Assembly (NCBI GenBank): GCA_038502055.1
Contig: JAXRKN010000044.1
Coordinates: forward strand, 778,001 to 842,000
Source: Tanytarsus gracilentus
Taxonomy: Eukaryota; Arthropoda; Insecta; Diptera; Chironomidae
Direction: 5' to 3'
Length of the DNA stretch: 64,000 nucleotides
Shown here: one piece after another, positions 8,928 to 21,172 of the stretch
Position numbering within the stretch: the stretch's first letter is position 1
How the letters are laid out: every line of letters starts with the position of its first letter
Position numbers and translations under genes: made by a program
Notes under the pieces: generated by a model
The model's database searches: none
The model's input: the letters and a program-made list of their open reading frames with translations, nothing else
Told to the model about the DNA's origin: nothing

Positions 8928-11900
8928 TTAATGCCATGTGAAAACGACATGACAAATCATCAGGTAAACGGTTGCAGTGATGATGCTTCCAATCATTATA
9001 GGGAATCCAAGTCTTAAAAAAAATTTCATAAATATTTAAAATATTTTACGCACGTCTAGTTGACTCACTTGAAAAAATCAACGAAAGTAATTTTGTAGCC
9101 ATGCTGTTCTGCCACGCCAGCACAAACAACGTTCGCAGAAGCTCCAATAAGCGTTCCGTTACCTTAAAAAAGTAATTAGAAAAGGAACTCAAATATTGAT
9201 AGAAAAAATGGTTGGAGACTTTGTGTTTAAAAATAGAAAAAATTATAATTTAAAAATCCGTCCCTAAAATTTTCATACCTCCAAGACATGCACCCATCGC
9301 CAACGCCCAAACCAGAGGTTGCAATGGCAGATTGAGGTTTTCGTTTTCCGCCAACGAAATGACAATTTTAATCATCATCGTGGTGAAGGGAATATTGTCA
9401 ACGAACGCCGATGCTATTGCAGACACCCACAAGATGATTAAAATTGCGACCGCCAGTCGTGAGCTTTCACTAGCCATGAGAATTAAATTAACCGCTAGTT
9501 TACCGATGAATTCAATTAGTCCAAGTTCAGAGAGTGCTTCCATAAGAACGAAAAGGGCGGCAAAGAAGAGGAGAGTCGCCCATTCGACATGTCGCAAGAC
9601 AGCTTCCATATCTTCCCTGTCGTAGAGAATGAGAAGTAAGATTGCACCCAATAAGGCCGTCCATCCGAGTGATAATTTCTGAATGTGCGGTGCGGAATGA
9701 AGGAAAAAGAAGGAAATAACAAAGACGAGGGTAATCATCGACTTCACGAGCAGAGTTTTATTTTTCACGGGATATTTTTGCTGTAACTCTTCCAAAGTGG
9801 TTTGGTAGCTTTCAGTTGGAACCGCCCCAGATGTTAATTTTTTCTTCAATTTATGTTGAAGGTTTGCAACTTTTCTTAGCAGAGTTTTTCGCACTATTTC
9901 TTCGTCCTTTGAATAGGGTGACAGGGTAGAAGCAGCACGATTCCAAACGACAATTTCATGACGCAACTCTTGGACGTCTTTTGGCTCGTTAAATCGTAGG
10001 TCATTAATTTTCTTAAATTTATGCCGCAATTGAAAGTAAGTCTGAACCATAACTAAGATAACACCTAAGGTCATGTGAAAAGTGAAATTTGTAAAGTTTA
10101 TGCCCTAAGGAATAATTTTAAAATTAGGTTAAATTAATTAATTGATTAGACGACTTACGCTTTTTGAGATGTAACTGTTTGAAACCTAAAGATATAAATT
10201 TTAACTCACTAATTTTAAATTTTTTAAATTTACTTACGCTGAAAAAAAAATTAGAAAGTTAAAAAGTTTTCAATGAAAATATTTAGAGATGCTTTTACTT
10301 ACATGATGACACTGGAAAATAAGAAGAAAAAAATTATTAAAAACATTTTTAATTTTTTCAAAATTTTCCGCACACAATCAGAAATTATTTTCAAAATCAA
10401 GAAATTTTTTAAAATTTTTTGGAATTTTAAAAATATTTTTGAAGATGTGTGTTGTCATCGTTTGAATACTCACTTTGGTGGATCTCCAACCTGGGTTAAA
10501 AAAGCAAAATTAAATTAGAAATTTTAAGATTTTCAGCAATGCCTTACCGGTGTCGCGGTGCCTCCAATGTTGCTATAAATCACGGTTATCATTAATACGG
10601 GTATTGGATTCAGTTCAAGAACTTCACACAAACGAATTGTCACTGGAGTCATTAAGAGAATTGTTGTAACATTGTCCAGGAATGAGGACACGACAGCGGT
10701 GAATAAACACAGACAAATAATTAATGGCCACACTTTTCCATTAGTGATCTAAAAAATATAAAAATTTCAAAAGTTTAATTCAAATTTATCAAAATCTAAT
10801 TGAAGCTCACCTTGAAAGCATAAACCGCCAGATAGTCAAACACTCCTGTCTCTGCAAGCACTGCCACTAGTACCATCATTCCAAAGAGCAACAGCAAAGT
10901 CTCAGTGTCAATCCATGAAATGATAACAGCCATCGTTGGTCTTTCATTCATAGCCGCTAAAACTCCAATGGATAAAGTTGATGCAATCATCGCGGCAAAT
11001 GTTCGATGAACCAATTCCCAAATGATGAGAATATAAAGACCAAGTAGAACTAAAGTTGCACAAATTATTCCGACATTTTTGTTAAGTGGCGAAGGATCGT
11101 AGGCCATGTTTATTGAGAAACTTTCATCGAGGTTTGTCAGCATGTTGACTTTGAGGATGGATAAATTTTGATGGAGAGAATCAAAGTCATTTTCTTCGAG
11201 CGAAATAATTTGATGCCGCTTAATTTGTTTGACATGATCAAGATCTGATAATTTAGCTGTTGCAAATTTATAGACTTCAGAAATATTTTTGATACTTCCA
11301 TCGTGATTATGCAAGGTTAGAAAAAACTGCATGTGATTTTCCGCAGTCGCATCGTAAAATTCAGAGAGAAAAGCCGCTCTAAAAATTAATTTTATCCGAG
11401 GGTTGATGGGAAGGTCCACAAGTGTATACGCTAATATTAGAATTAATTAGCATTTGATATTTAATTGAATTAAGAAAATTTACACTTAATCTCTTCTTCG
11501 GATATGGCGAGTTGACGAAAGATAAGTTCCTTTTCACTTTTTACCATCAAAAACCACGTGAACAAAATCCAACATGCGAGAAGGACAGTCATTTTGACCA
11601 TAGTTACGTATTTATTGGGCTTGAAAAATTAGAATTTTTTTTTGTAATTAAAAAGTAATTAATGGGAATTAAAAAGTTAATTAAGGCTGTTAATTATTTT
11701 TTAATACTATTTTAAGAGCAAATTTGCATACCTTACGGTGTCCAGTTATTTTATGATGCAAATCCTCGTCAACTTTGTCATCACTTTTATGAGAAAAAAT
11801 TGTTAAAAGTTTAAACTGTTAAATTTTAAAATTTTTATATCAGCTGCAGCAGGCTGAAAACTTATTTTTAGATCTGGTAACTTTCATCAAAGACACTAAT

Positions 11901-12435
11901 TTTTTTTATAAAGTTTTTTAAGTGCTAAATTTTTGAGAATCTCACTTAAAAATACTCACGTAATGGATGCACTTTGAGGCTCTTCTTCTGTTTCTGGTTT
12001 TGAAATTTTAATGATTGTAAGCTCATTATTTTTCTGTAGACCCGAGCTTTCGTCATCAGACAAGCAATGTTCATCGGTCGGCAACGGATCGTAATCACCT
12101 GATTCTGTGCGTGTTCTCTCGTTAAGATGGTCTGGATTCGTACCTTTTTCAAATTGAATTTTAAACCTCTCGTTTAGAAATTATTAAACACTTTTTTTAC
12201 CAACTAATCGCTCATGCTTTTTACGGAACGAAGCGAGACTCGGGTCGATGCGAATTTCTTCCGGCAGTGCACGCCAAACCTCGAGACTTTCCTCGGTTAC
12301 GTCACTCAACGATATTACCGAGTAATTGGATTGAATTGAGGGACGATGTGCCGGATTCTTTTTCTTCAAAAAGTAAGGCTTTTTCTTCCTTCCGGCCAAT
12401 TTCATTTTTTCAACCTCTTCTTCTTTATCCTTCAT
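8928..12435 (-). CDS. P-protein/OCA2-like (hoepel-type) transporter, paralogue 1 (828 aa)
   Basis: Thirteen exons (minus strand): 12435..12201, 12143..11960, 11783..11732, 11619..11484, 11430..10811, 10748..10548, 10490..10474, 10311..10303, 10238 (one base), 10185..10159, 10104..9279, 9162..9069, 9012..8928. The sum is 2,487 nt with no stop. The product has an acidic cytosolic N-terminus, a first membrane segment, a luminal loop with N-glycosylation sites, then two repeated transporter halves. Signatures are FLDNVTTILL, GDPPNVIIVSN, WATLLFFAALFVLMEAL, FVDNIPFTT and GASANVVCAG, as in OCA2 and Drosophila hoepel (ArsB/NhaD-type ion transporter superfamily). By family it is a multi-pass anion or substrate transporter of organelle membranes. 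The substrate is unknown. Four successive exons of 17, 9, 1 and 27 nt encode the conserved loop. Confidence 0.93.
10238..10238 (-). other. One-nucleotide exon of P-protein gene 1
   Basis: The single base C (minus strand) lies between a T-rich acceptor ending in TTTTTCAG and the strong donor GTAAGT. It completes codon ATC (Ile485): AT from the 9-nt exon plus C. The flanking introns are 64 and 52 nt. Without it the frame runs into TAA within the next coding exon. The same base position is a separate exon in the three paralogues. Confidence 0.8.
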
Positions 12436-14508
12436 TTTTATTGTCGAGAAAGAATCACTTTTAGCTTTTTAAGATGCTACCTTATTGGTAAACTTACGAC
12501 AACTGAAGTTGATTTTTACTCTTTTCATCTGAAGAAACAATGAACTTGATTTAATTAACATCTCCATCATCTTGCATCATGTCCAATGATTATCACAAAA
12601 ATTAGAGAGGAAATTATCTAAACGTGTGACATCGATTAGAAGAAAATGATATCTCGACGATGTTTGATGTGTGAATAAGAGATTGAAACTAAATCAAAAC
12701 TCAAAAAAGTGAGAAAATCTCCTTGAAAAATTAATGCATTTTGATTCATTAAAAAATTTAAATACAATGAGTGAAAAAGTCACGTGTTGTGGGAAAAATT
12801 TGTGATTATGTCGAAGATTGCAGGCAAAAATGTGCTTCCTAGAATTCATCAATGAATGAAAAAAAATTAAATAATTTTTAATTCAGCAAAGTTCCATTTT
12901 TGTGTCTTAAATATATTTAAATTTTAAAAATTAGTTTTTCCAAGTCGAATTCTTTCAAAATAAAACTCGAAAATATTTCTATTAATTTTTTTAAGAGAAA
13001 ATTTTCATGCTGTAAAAAAATTAATCACACTCATAAATTAACATTTTAGTTGATTTTTATTGATCATTTTCTTTGAGACTATAATCTACAAATCTCTCTT
13101 ATGTTATTATGAATTGATGAACGATATCGCTTAAAATTTATTTTATAATTCTTTCTCAATGTCCCATAGGTTACATTCTAATGAGCGATTATGAAATGGC
13201 ATAAAAATAGTTTTTCACTTTTTTTTTCTCTGTGGATGAAAAGAACATGTGAGACATGTGAGTTGGTTGGTGTTGATGAAGTATTTTTTAAACGTGGGCA
13301 TTTTAGCGCCCAAATAAAAGTTTGGCATATATTTTTTGAACAGCAATCTATCTAATGAAGCTACATGCGAACATTTTTATATTCGTTTTTATCTACAATA
13401 TATTTTTTTTTTGTTCTCGTAATATTTCTGACAACGGACTAACGATAATACTGGAATTATGTCCAATTTACTTCTTTTATGCGTTGCTTCATTTTTTTTT
13501 CTAATCAATTTGATTTTTTATGTCGTTTTCATAGAATATTTAATCCAATTTATGAATTTTCCTTTTCCTTTTTACTCTCGTACATGTCTGAGGGAAATTT
13601 CTAAGGCACATTTATTGCAGATAATATTCTAGACAGCCACTGTTCTATAGGTTCTTGAATCCATCCCTAATAATTTTCACTAAAGTTCTTTTTTGGTCAC
13701 AAAATCACATCATTAAGTGTGCGAATTCTTTTTTTGAGGAACAGAACTTCCAATTTTTACTTTATTTTCAAACATTTTTGGAGCGATCAATCCCTCCCTT
13801 TTCATAATGTCCTATCATAAGAAAGAAAAAGTTGAGAAAGGAAATTTTTGAAAATCAATTTTAATATCAGAATTATTTTATTCTAAATTTTGCAGCCTGC
13901 TGAATAGAAAAGTTCAAAAATTTCCAATTTTCTCAACTAATTTTTATTTTAATTAAAAAAATTTTAAGACTCAACGTGTGAAGCATTTTTAAACTTTCAT
14001 GTAATAGAATTTAATCTTGGTCTAACGAACGTTTTTTTGTAAATATATATTTTTTTATAAGATAAGATAATATAAATGAATATCAATAATAAATCGTTTT
14101 GATCATTTTCAACTGGAATGTATAACTTTTTAATTTTTTTTATCTATTTTAGACTCTCTCTTCGATTTAATTTTACTTACAAAAGAAAGCAGTATTTTAG
14201 AATTTTTCAATAACCTCCAGTTATTGAGTGTTTTATGTAAAGAATAATTTTATACCAATGGGGTCTTAGAAACTCTATATAACTGCGATATTTACAAATA
14301 TTTTGCCTAAAATAGGTTCACGAATATACCTAACAATAAACAGAATAAACAGAAAAAAAGCTTTTCATTAAATAATATAAATTCTTGCATAGAGGCGAAA
14401 ATCGAAATTAATTTAACCGAATATGATTATCAGCCACGGGAAGAATCCAATTAACTAACATAAGAGCGAGGGGAAACTAAATTAAAGAAGCGCCGCGTTC
14501 TGGTACGG
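12436..14508 (+). other. Intergenic, no gene seen
   Basis: This AT-rich spacer lies between transporter genes 1 and 2. It should hold the promoter and 5' UTR of gene 1 near 12436-12700 and the 3' UTR of gene 2 below 14509. I see no coding signal, RNA gene or repeat in it. Confidence 0.6.
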
Positions 14509-17500
14509 TCAGTGCCATGTGAAGACGACATGAGCAAACATTAAGTATACAGTAGCTACCATTATGCTTCCAATCATCACTGGAAATCCGACTCTGGAAG
14601 AAGTAAAAAATTTAAATTTAAAAAACCGTTAAAATATTTGTCTAATTTATTCATAAAACTCACTTGAAGAATTCCATGAAAGTGAATCTGTAACCATGCT
14701 GCTCGGCAACACCAGCACAAACGACGTTGGCACTAGCTCCAATAAGAGTACCGTTGCCTATGAACAAAATAATTAATTAATAATCGACTTTAAGAGACAA
14801 TTTTTAACAAACCTCCAAGGCATGCCCCGAAAGCGAGCGCCCATACGAGTGGTTGCAACGGCAAATCAAGGGCTTCATTTTCAGCAAGAGAAATTGCGAT
14901 TTTAACCATCATTGTGGTCAATGGAATGTTATCCACGAAGGCTGAGGCGAGCGCTGACACCTGAGGATATTTTCAGTCAAAATCTTTCGTAATAAAATTT
15001 CCAAATTTCTTATAATACCCATAAAATAATTAAAATGGCAACGGCAAGACGAGATTCTTCGCCAACGGAAAGAATCACATTTTCCGTTTGTCGTCCAATC
15101 CAATCAATTAAACCTAACTCGGAGAGGGCTTCCATGAGAACGAAAAGAGCGGCAAAGAAGAGTAAAGTCGACCATTCGACGCGAGCAAGAACGGCTTCCA
15201 TGTCCTCCCTGTAAAATTGAAAATTAATTTCCTCATTAAATTTAACCGAGTTGAGAATTACCTATCCGATAATATGAGTAGCAATATGGCACCTAGTAGA
15301 GCAGTCCAACCGAGCGAGAGACGTTGAAGATTGGGAACGGAGTGTAAGAAGAAGAATGAAATTACAAATATGAGTGTCACTGACGATTTGACGAGAAGTG
15401 TAATATTTCTGATTGGATATTTTGCTTGAAGCTCTTCGAGCGTTGCCTTGTAGCTTTCTGTCGGTACTGAGCCCGAGACGAGCTTCTTCTTCAAAAGACG
15501 TCCCAGACGATTGACTTTCTTGACTAAAGTCTCACGCACCAAATCTTCATCTTTTGAGTAGGACGAAAGTGACGCGGCAGCACGTTGCCAAACTGAAATT
15601 TCGTGTCGCAATTCCTGAACATCATTCGGCTCACTGAATCTCAAGTCATTTATATTGCGGAATTTATGGCGTAGCTGGAAATATGTCTGCACCATAACCA
15701 TACACACTCCGATTGCCATGTGAAGTGAGAACGTCATAAAATTGACACCCTTTTGTGGGAGAAAGAAAGATTATTGAAGTTTATGTCAACGGTTGGTAAA
15801 GTGTGACTTACGTTTTTGGAAATGTGACTGTTCGAAGCCTGGATTAGGAGAGAAAAATTAGAGTGTATAAATTGGGATAAAGTTACCTTGAGACTCAATG
15901 GTCTGGTGAATTTTTATTGAGGTACTTACACTGAAAAGAAAAAAAAGAAAATTTGTTAGTTTTAAATTTTTTTTAAATTTTACAAAAATTATTAAAATTT
16001 TTTTGAGTTTTTTGGAAAAAATCCAAAAAATTTTGGACTCCAGGAAAATACACAAAAAGTTTCAATTTTTCTTATTTTTTTATAATTCCAGGATAATTTC
16101 AGAAAGTTGAATTTTTTTTCATTTTTACGAATTTAAAAAAACAATTTTTCTCAATACTCACATGATCACACTGCAGCGCGTAAAATGATTCGGAAAAGAT
16201 AAAAAAGAAATTTGTTAAATTTAATCAACAACTAAATTGAATGAAAAATTACTTTGGGGGATCTCCGACCTAGAAAGTGATGAAATAAAAAAATTAGTAT
16301 AAATTCATTCAATATATTTCACTTTAATGTAACTCACTGGAGTGAGGGCACCGCCAATGTTTGAGTAGATGACCATTGACATCAGAATAGGCACAGGATT
16401 GAGTTCCATAACTTCACATAAGCGAATTGTCACCGGCGTCATGAGCAGTACAGTTGTCACATTGTCCAAGAATGACGAGAGAACGGCGGTGAATAAACAC
16501 AGACAATTTATCAATGGCCACACTTTTCCATTAGTGATCTATATAAGGAAAGAAAATAAATAAAAATTTATACAATGGCAATGTCGAAAAATTTCACCTT
16601 GTACGCGTACACAGCGAGGTAATCGAAGATGCCGGTTTCGGATAAAATGGCCACCAAAATCATCATACCAAAGAGGAGCAATAAGGTCTCAATATCAATC
16701 CATGACATAATTAAAGTCATCGGAGGACGTTCATTCATGGCAGCGAGAATACCTTGAAATTGATTTATTTTGTTAATTTTCATTCATAAAAATTTCCGCA
16801 TTAATTTAATTACCAATTGACATTGTTGATGCGATCATTGCGGCAAATGTTCTATGAACCAATTCCCATATGATCATGATGTAAAGTCCGAGGAGCACAA
16901 TTGCAGCATAAATGATGCCCATGTCCTTGTCGAGTGGCGACGGATCGTATGCGAAATTAATGGGAAAGCTCGCATCGAAATTCGTATACAAATTCAACTT
17001 AACGCTCGACTTATTACTTTTGAGTCGCTCATAATCTTGATATTCGATTAAAACTGTCTTGGTTCTCTTCAGTTCTTTGACGACATCCATCTCGGTTATG
17101 TTGACCACGGGAAATTTCATAAGTTCCGTTACGTTCTCAACGTGCCCATTGGGATAGTGCATCGTTAGGTAATAGTACATGTAATTTGTCGAGTCATTGT
17201 CATAGTGTTCTCCGTAAAACGATCCCTTAAATATTAGTCCGATTCGTGGATCGACAGGAGCTTCATCTAGATTATAAGCTGAGAGAGAAAAAAATGAAAT
17301 AAAATAAATTTTCACCAAACAAAAGTCAACTTACTCTTTATGTTATTTTTTGGTATTGCTAATTGCCTATAATGCAGCACTTTTTCATTCTTCGACATAA
17401 GGAACAGCGTAAACATGACCCATACGATAAGCAGCACACACATTTTCACCCAACTGACATATTTATTTTGCTGCAATGTGTGTGAATTGTTAGAGCAAAT

Positions 17501-20500
17501 AATCTACGAAAAATTTGACTCACCTTATGATGTCCCAGGTGATGATGCATGTCAGTGATATCAACATCACCGTTGTCATTTTTGTCTCTGCAAAATGTTA
17601 GTTATTTTAATCTGACGCAAAATACTTTAATGAAAATTCTCACCCATTGGAGATTTGTTGCGTCTTCACTTGTCCCAACTCATTAGTGACACTAATTGTC
17701 ACCAAATCGTTGTGTGATTGTCCATCGTTTGAGTTATTTTCTGATAGTGAATTGTCTTCATTTGGGAGGGGATCCTCATCGGGATTTGGATTTTGATCTG
17801 GTCTTGGTCCTGCAATAATTCACAAATTAGCATGAAATTCACAATACTAATCGAGCGAATGCATAAATATCAATCAAAATCATCAAGCAAATGTTTCATT
17901 CCGAGAAATATTATCATACGAAATGAGCGTCATTATTCAATTATCAACAAAGAACTCATCGGATTATGCTCTCGAGGAGACTTTTTTTTTTGTTTAAATG
18001 TGTCGAGGGTGCACTTGATATTGAAAATTGTGCCTATGAATTTGTTGATTTACAGCACCCGGTAAAAAACGACAGTTAAGGTGAATAAATTGAAGAAAAT
18101 TTTTATGGCTTTTAAACAAGCTTTAATGATTATTGCGCCCTTGCATATTTAATGCAGTGCAATGCAGCGTCACAAACTGATAAACAAAACTTTTCCTAGT
18201 TTCATTCTCAAGGAAATTTTCATCACACATTGTTCGAAATTTTATTGTGGTCAATTGGAATCAATTGTGCTGTAGATTTCAAAAGTTCATCAGGCCTTAA
18301 ATTGAAACCAAAAACAACTGGATGATATCTGATTTTAAGTCATTAGAACCGCATTTAACTGTGTCATTATGAAGTTGTTGGCATGGAAATTAGATGAATT
18401 GTGTCCTTGAATCTTAAAGCTGTTTTAATTGATTTCTCTAAAATAAAGATTTTAATTGTCTTTAAAGAGATCTGTTCAAAAAAATTATCATAGCTTCGCT
18501 ATTAATTTTTTAACCTCTCCATTCAAACGAAAACCATTGAATTTTCAAACAGTGTCAGTTCACATTGTTATTGCAACCTCATTCTTACGGTTTCTTTAAT
18601 GACACTTAACTCTCACACGATTCATTCACCAATGTGTCATACGATATTTTGAGGGCAGATCAATCAATGGAAAGAATTTTTCTCGCACCATCAGGAAGCT
18701 ATTTTTGAAGGATTTCTTTTTCGAAGAGAGAACGAAAGCTGTCCTTCGGATCTGTTTTTGTTTATTCAGTTCAGATTTATATTTTTCTTTCGATGCCTAA
18801 AAATAAAACGTCCATCGTGCGATGAAAACTTTTATTTTTTTTCGGAAAGAGATAAGAAATTTAAGCGCGGTGAGTGATAGAATCGGATCATTGGCCTTTG
18901 AACCTCGATAAAAATCAGTTATCATAATTACAGTGCTGCAGTGAGCTTAAAAATTCATTCTCGAGACATTTAAACATGTGAAACGTGATTCGTAATTACT
19001 TTATGACATTTTTGGGGAAAAATCGGCAAAAACCACTTTAAAAAAATATTGTTGGAGAGGTCTTTTATCGCAGCTGTTAAGTCCATCACAAAACTATATT
19101 TTTTTGATCAATTTAAATGACTCATTTCAAGTTCATATATTTAATTCAAGGTGCAACAAGTGCGAAATAAAATTGTCACAAGTGAAATAAATTTAATTGA
19201 CGATGGGAGATTTAAATTATCACTCTTATGATGTGCATGTAGAAACGTCGTTTACAAAAGATGCCGCATTAATGAATAATTCAAACATGCAAGGAAATGG
19301 GAGGAAGAGAAAAATATTTTAATTGAGATGATTAAGCTTAAACAAGAGAGTGTTTCATGATAGTTAGTGGCGGTTTCCGATCAAGCGGGAGATTTTAAAA
19401 ATTTCATGAGAAAATGTGTTTATAAAATCATAAAATATATATTTTCTGGAAATAAACTATTGATTTTGTAAATTAAAATGATTAAGATTTTTTGAAAGAG
19501 AGTTTTTAGTATATTTTTTAAATTATGTTCAATTAAATAAAAAACTGTACTTAAAATAATCAAAATATGCAAGATTTACATAAAATAAATATTTATATAG
19601 CGCAACTACAAAATTACAAAATTTTTAAAATGAAAATTAATCAAAAAACATAAACTCAAATTAGCAAAGTTAGGATCAAAAACAGGTCAAAGTTAGGTCA
19701 TTAATCTCTCTCGCAAGAATTTTTATGCAACCACATGAATTTCAATAAAAAAATCTTCAATTTCTTTCGCAAAATTTAAATTCAATTGATTGAGAGAAGT
19801 TTTAAATGCTTTTTTCTGCTCAGCCAATTAAACAAGCATAAATTTAAGTGAGTGTTTACGTTAGAAAACAACGCTTTTGCTGTTTCTCGAGCCGAGGAAA
19901 ATCGCACTTATTCAATTTACACATTTTCATCTCTATAAACAAAAAAGCCCGCTCTCAAATCTCCGGAGAGGCTCACGAATTGCGAAACGAGACAATTGGA
20001 AGAAATTTTTAAATTAAAATCTCTCACACACACTGAAAGAAAATCTTTTACTAGATGTTTCACGGCGACACTCGAGAGCCAATAAATCTCGAAAGCAGCC
20101 GAGATGACAAGTGTAAGTGGAAGGAAGGAAACCTTTGAATCAGTCGCATACAAATAATTACTTTGTAATAGAAATTTATGGGAAGAATGGGTGAGCGAGT
20201 GCAATTCCATTCTTAACTAGGTCGTGTGGATTTATTAAACAAACTTTAAAATCGAGAAAGATATTTTACTAAAAATTTTAATGCATCCTTCTGATAAGAA
20301 AAATAAGAACGCAAGACTAAATTTTTTTGTTTTTCAAAACATCTTAATTAAATTATTTGCGTGTCAATTTTGTCTTAGAAACAAATTTAAAAATATCGCG
20401 AGAAACACTTTTGAAATTTCAGTGCGAAACAAAAAAGAATTGAGAAATTTTTCCACCCGCGTATATGAAGCAGAAAATATTTTGGCTTTTATTCTTTTCC

Positions 20501-21172
20501 TGAGAATTTTCATTCTCGAAATATTTTTTTTCTCTCGTTCTCTCCTTTGCGTGTTTAACTGGTGGGAAATTTTATAATTTTACAATTCATTTGATCGCAT
20601 GTGTGTTTGCACACGGCGATCTTCATGAAAAAATTTAATTGCGATCAACTGCGAGATGAGACGCGATGGAGGAAAAATTTAGCTTCAATGTCGAAAAAAT
20701 TAAAAAAGATGAATGACGAGAGAAAATGTTTCTTTGACGAAACTTTAACAGGTTGCTCCGAATTTCTTTTTTTACGATTTTCAAGATCGTCAATACTGTT
20801 ACGCGTGCACACATGTGTGAATGGGAAAATTTTAATGACGAAATAAATTTGATTCAGCTGATTTTAATTTTTTTTAATCTGCTCGTGTGATTTTAAAATT
20901 CATTCCGTCAAGCTTATCGGGGAGAGTTTTACTAGTAATTTAATAATGTACTCACCATGCAGTCTTTCATGCTCTTGACGAAAAGACGCTAGACTTGGAT
21001 CTTGACGAATTTTCTCAGGCAACGTTCGCCATACTTGGAGCGAGCCTTCAGTCACCTCACTAAGGGATACAAATGAATAATTTGATACAATTGACGGTCG
21101 TTGTGGTGCTTTTTTCTTCGTCTTTTTCTTCTCATCACTAAATTTCATTTTCTTCAAGACATCTTTATCCAT
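14509..21172 (-). CDS. P-protein/OCA2-like (hoepel-type) transporter, paralogue 2 (820 aa)
   Basis: Sixteen exons: 21172..20956, 17809..17644, 17587..17524, 17470..17335, 17278..16814, 16752..16598, 16538..16338, 16269..16253, 16170..16162, 15930 (one base), 15838..15812, 15749..15262, 15208..15019, 14960..14813, 14757..14664, 14593..14509. The sum is 2,463 nt in frame. Closest to paralogue 1: many exons have identical lengths (136, 201, 17, 9, 1, 27, 94 and 85 nt), and its 488+190+148 nt equals the single 826-nt exon of paralogue 1, so introns were gained or lost there. Signatures are SFLDNVTTVLLMTPVT, GDPPNVIIASN, FVDNIPLTT, GASANVVCAG and a C-terminus ending in FTWH. The 3.1-kb first intron is much longer than the others and may carry regulatory DNA. 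Same inferred transporter role as paralogue 1, with unknown substrate. Confidence 0.92.
15930..15930 (-). other. One-nucleotide exon of P-protein gene 2
   Basis: The single base T (minus strand) lies between acceptor CTTTTCAG and donor GTAAGT and completes ATT (Ile477). The flanking introns are 231 and 91 nt. Skipping it gives a frameshift to TGA within the exon that starts at 15749. Confidence 0.8.
17810..20955 (-). other. Large first intron of P-protein gene 2
   Basis: This 3,146-nt intron lies between the ATG exon and the second coding exon, ten or more times longer than the other introns of the family. It is AT-rich throughout. I see no nested gene, mobile element or second promoter that I can support. 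Confidence 0.75.

Noticed and set aside
9332..9625. Antisense open frames opposite transporter exons (also at 37925, 38297, 43949, 46098)
   Set aside because: Shadows of the conserved minus-strand coding exons.
10238..10238. Recursive splice (ratchet) point as explanation of the AG-N-GT units
   Set aside because: Ratchet points regenerate a donor with no base retained and occur in very long introns. Here one base lies between AG and GT, the introns are short, and the frame requires that base in each gene.
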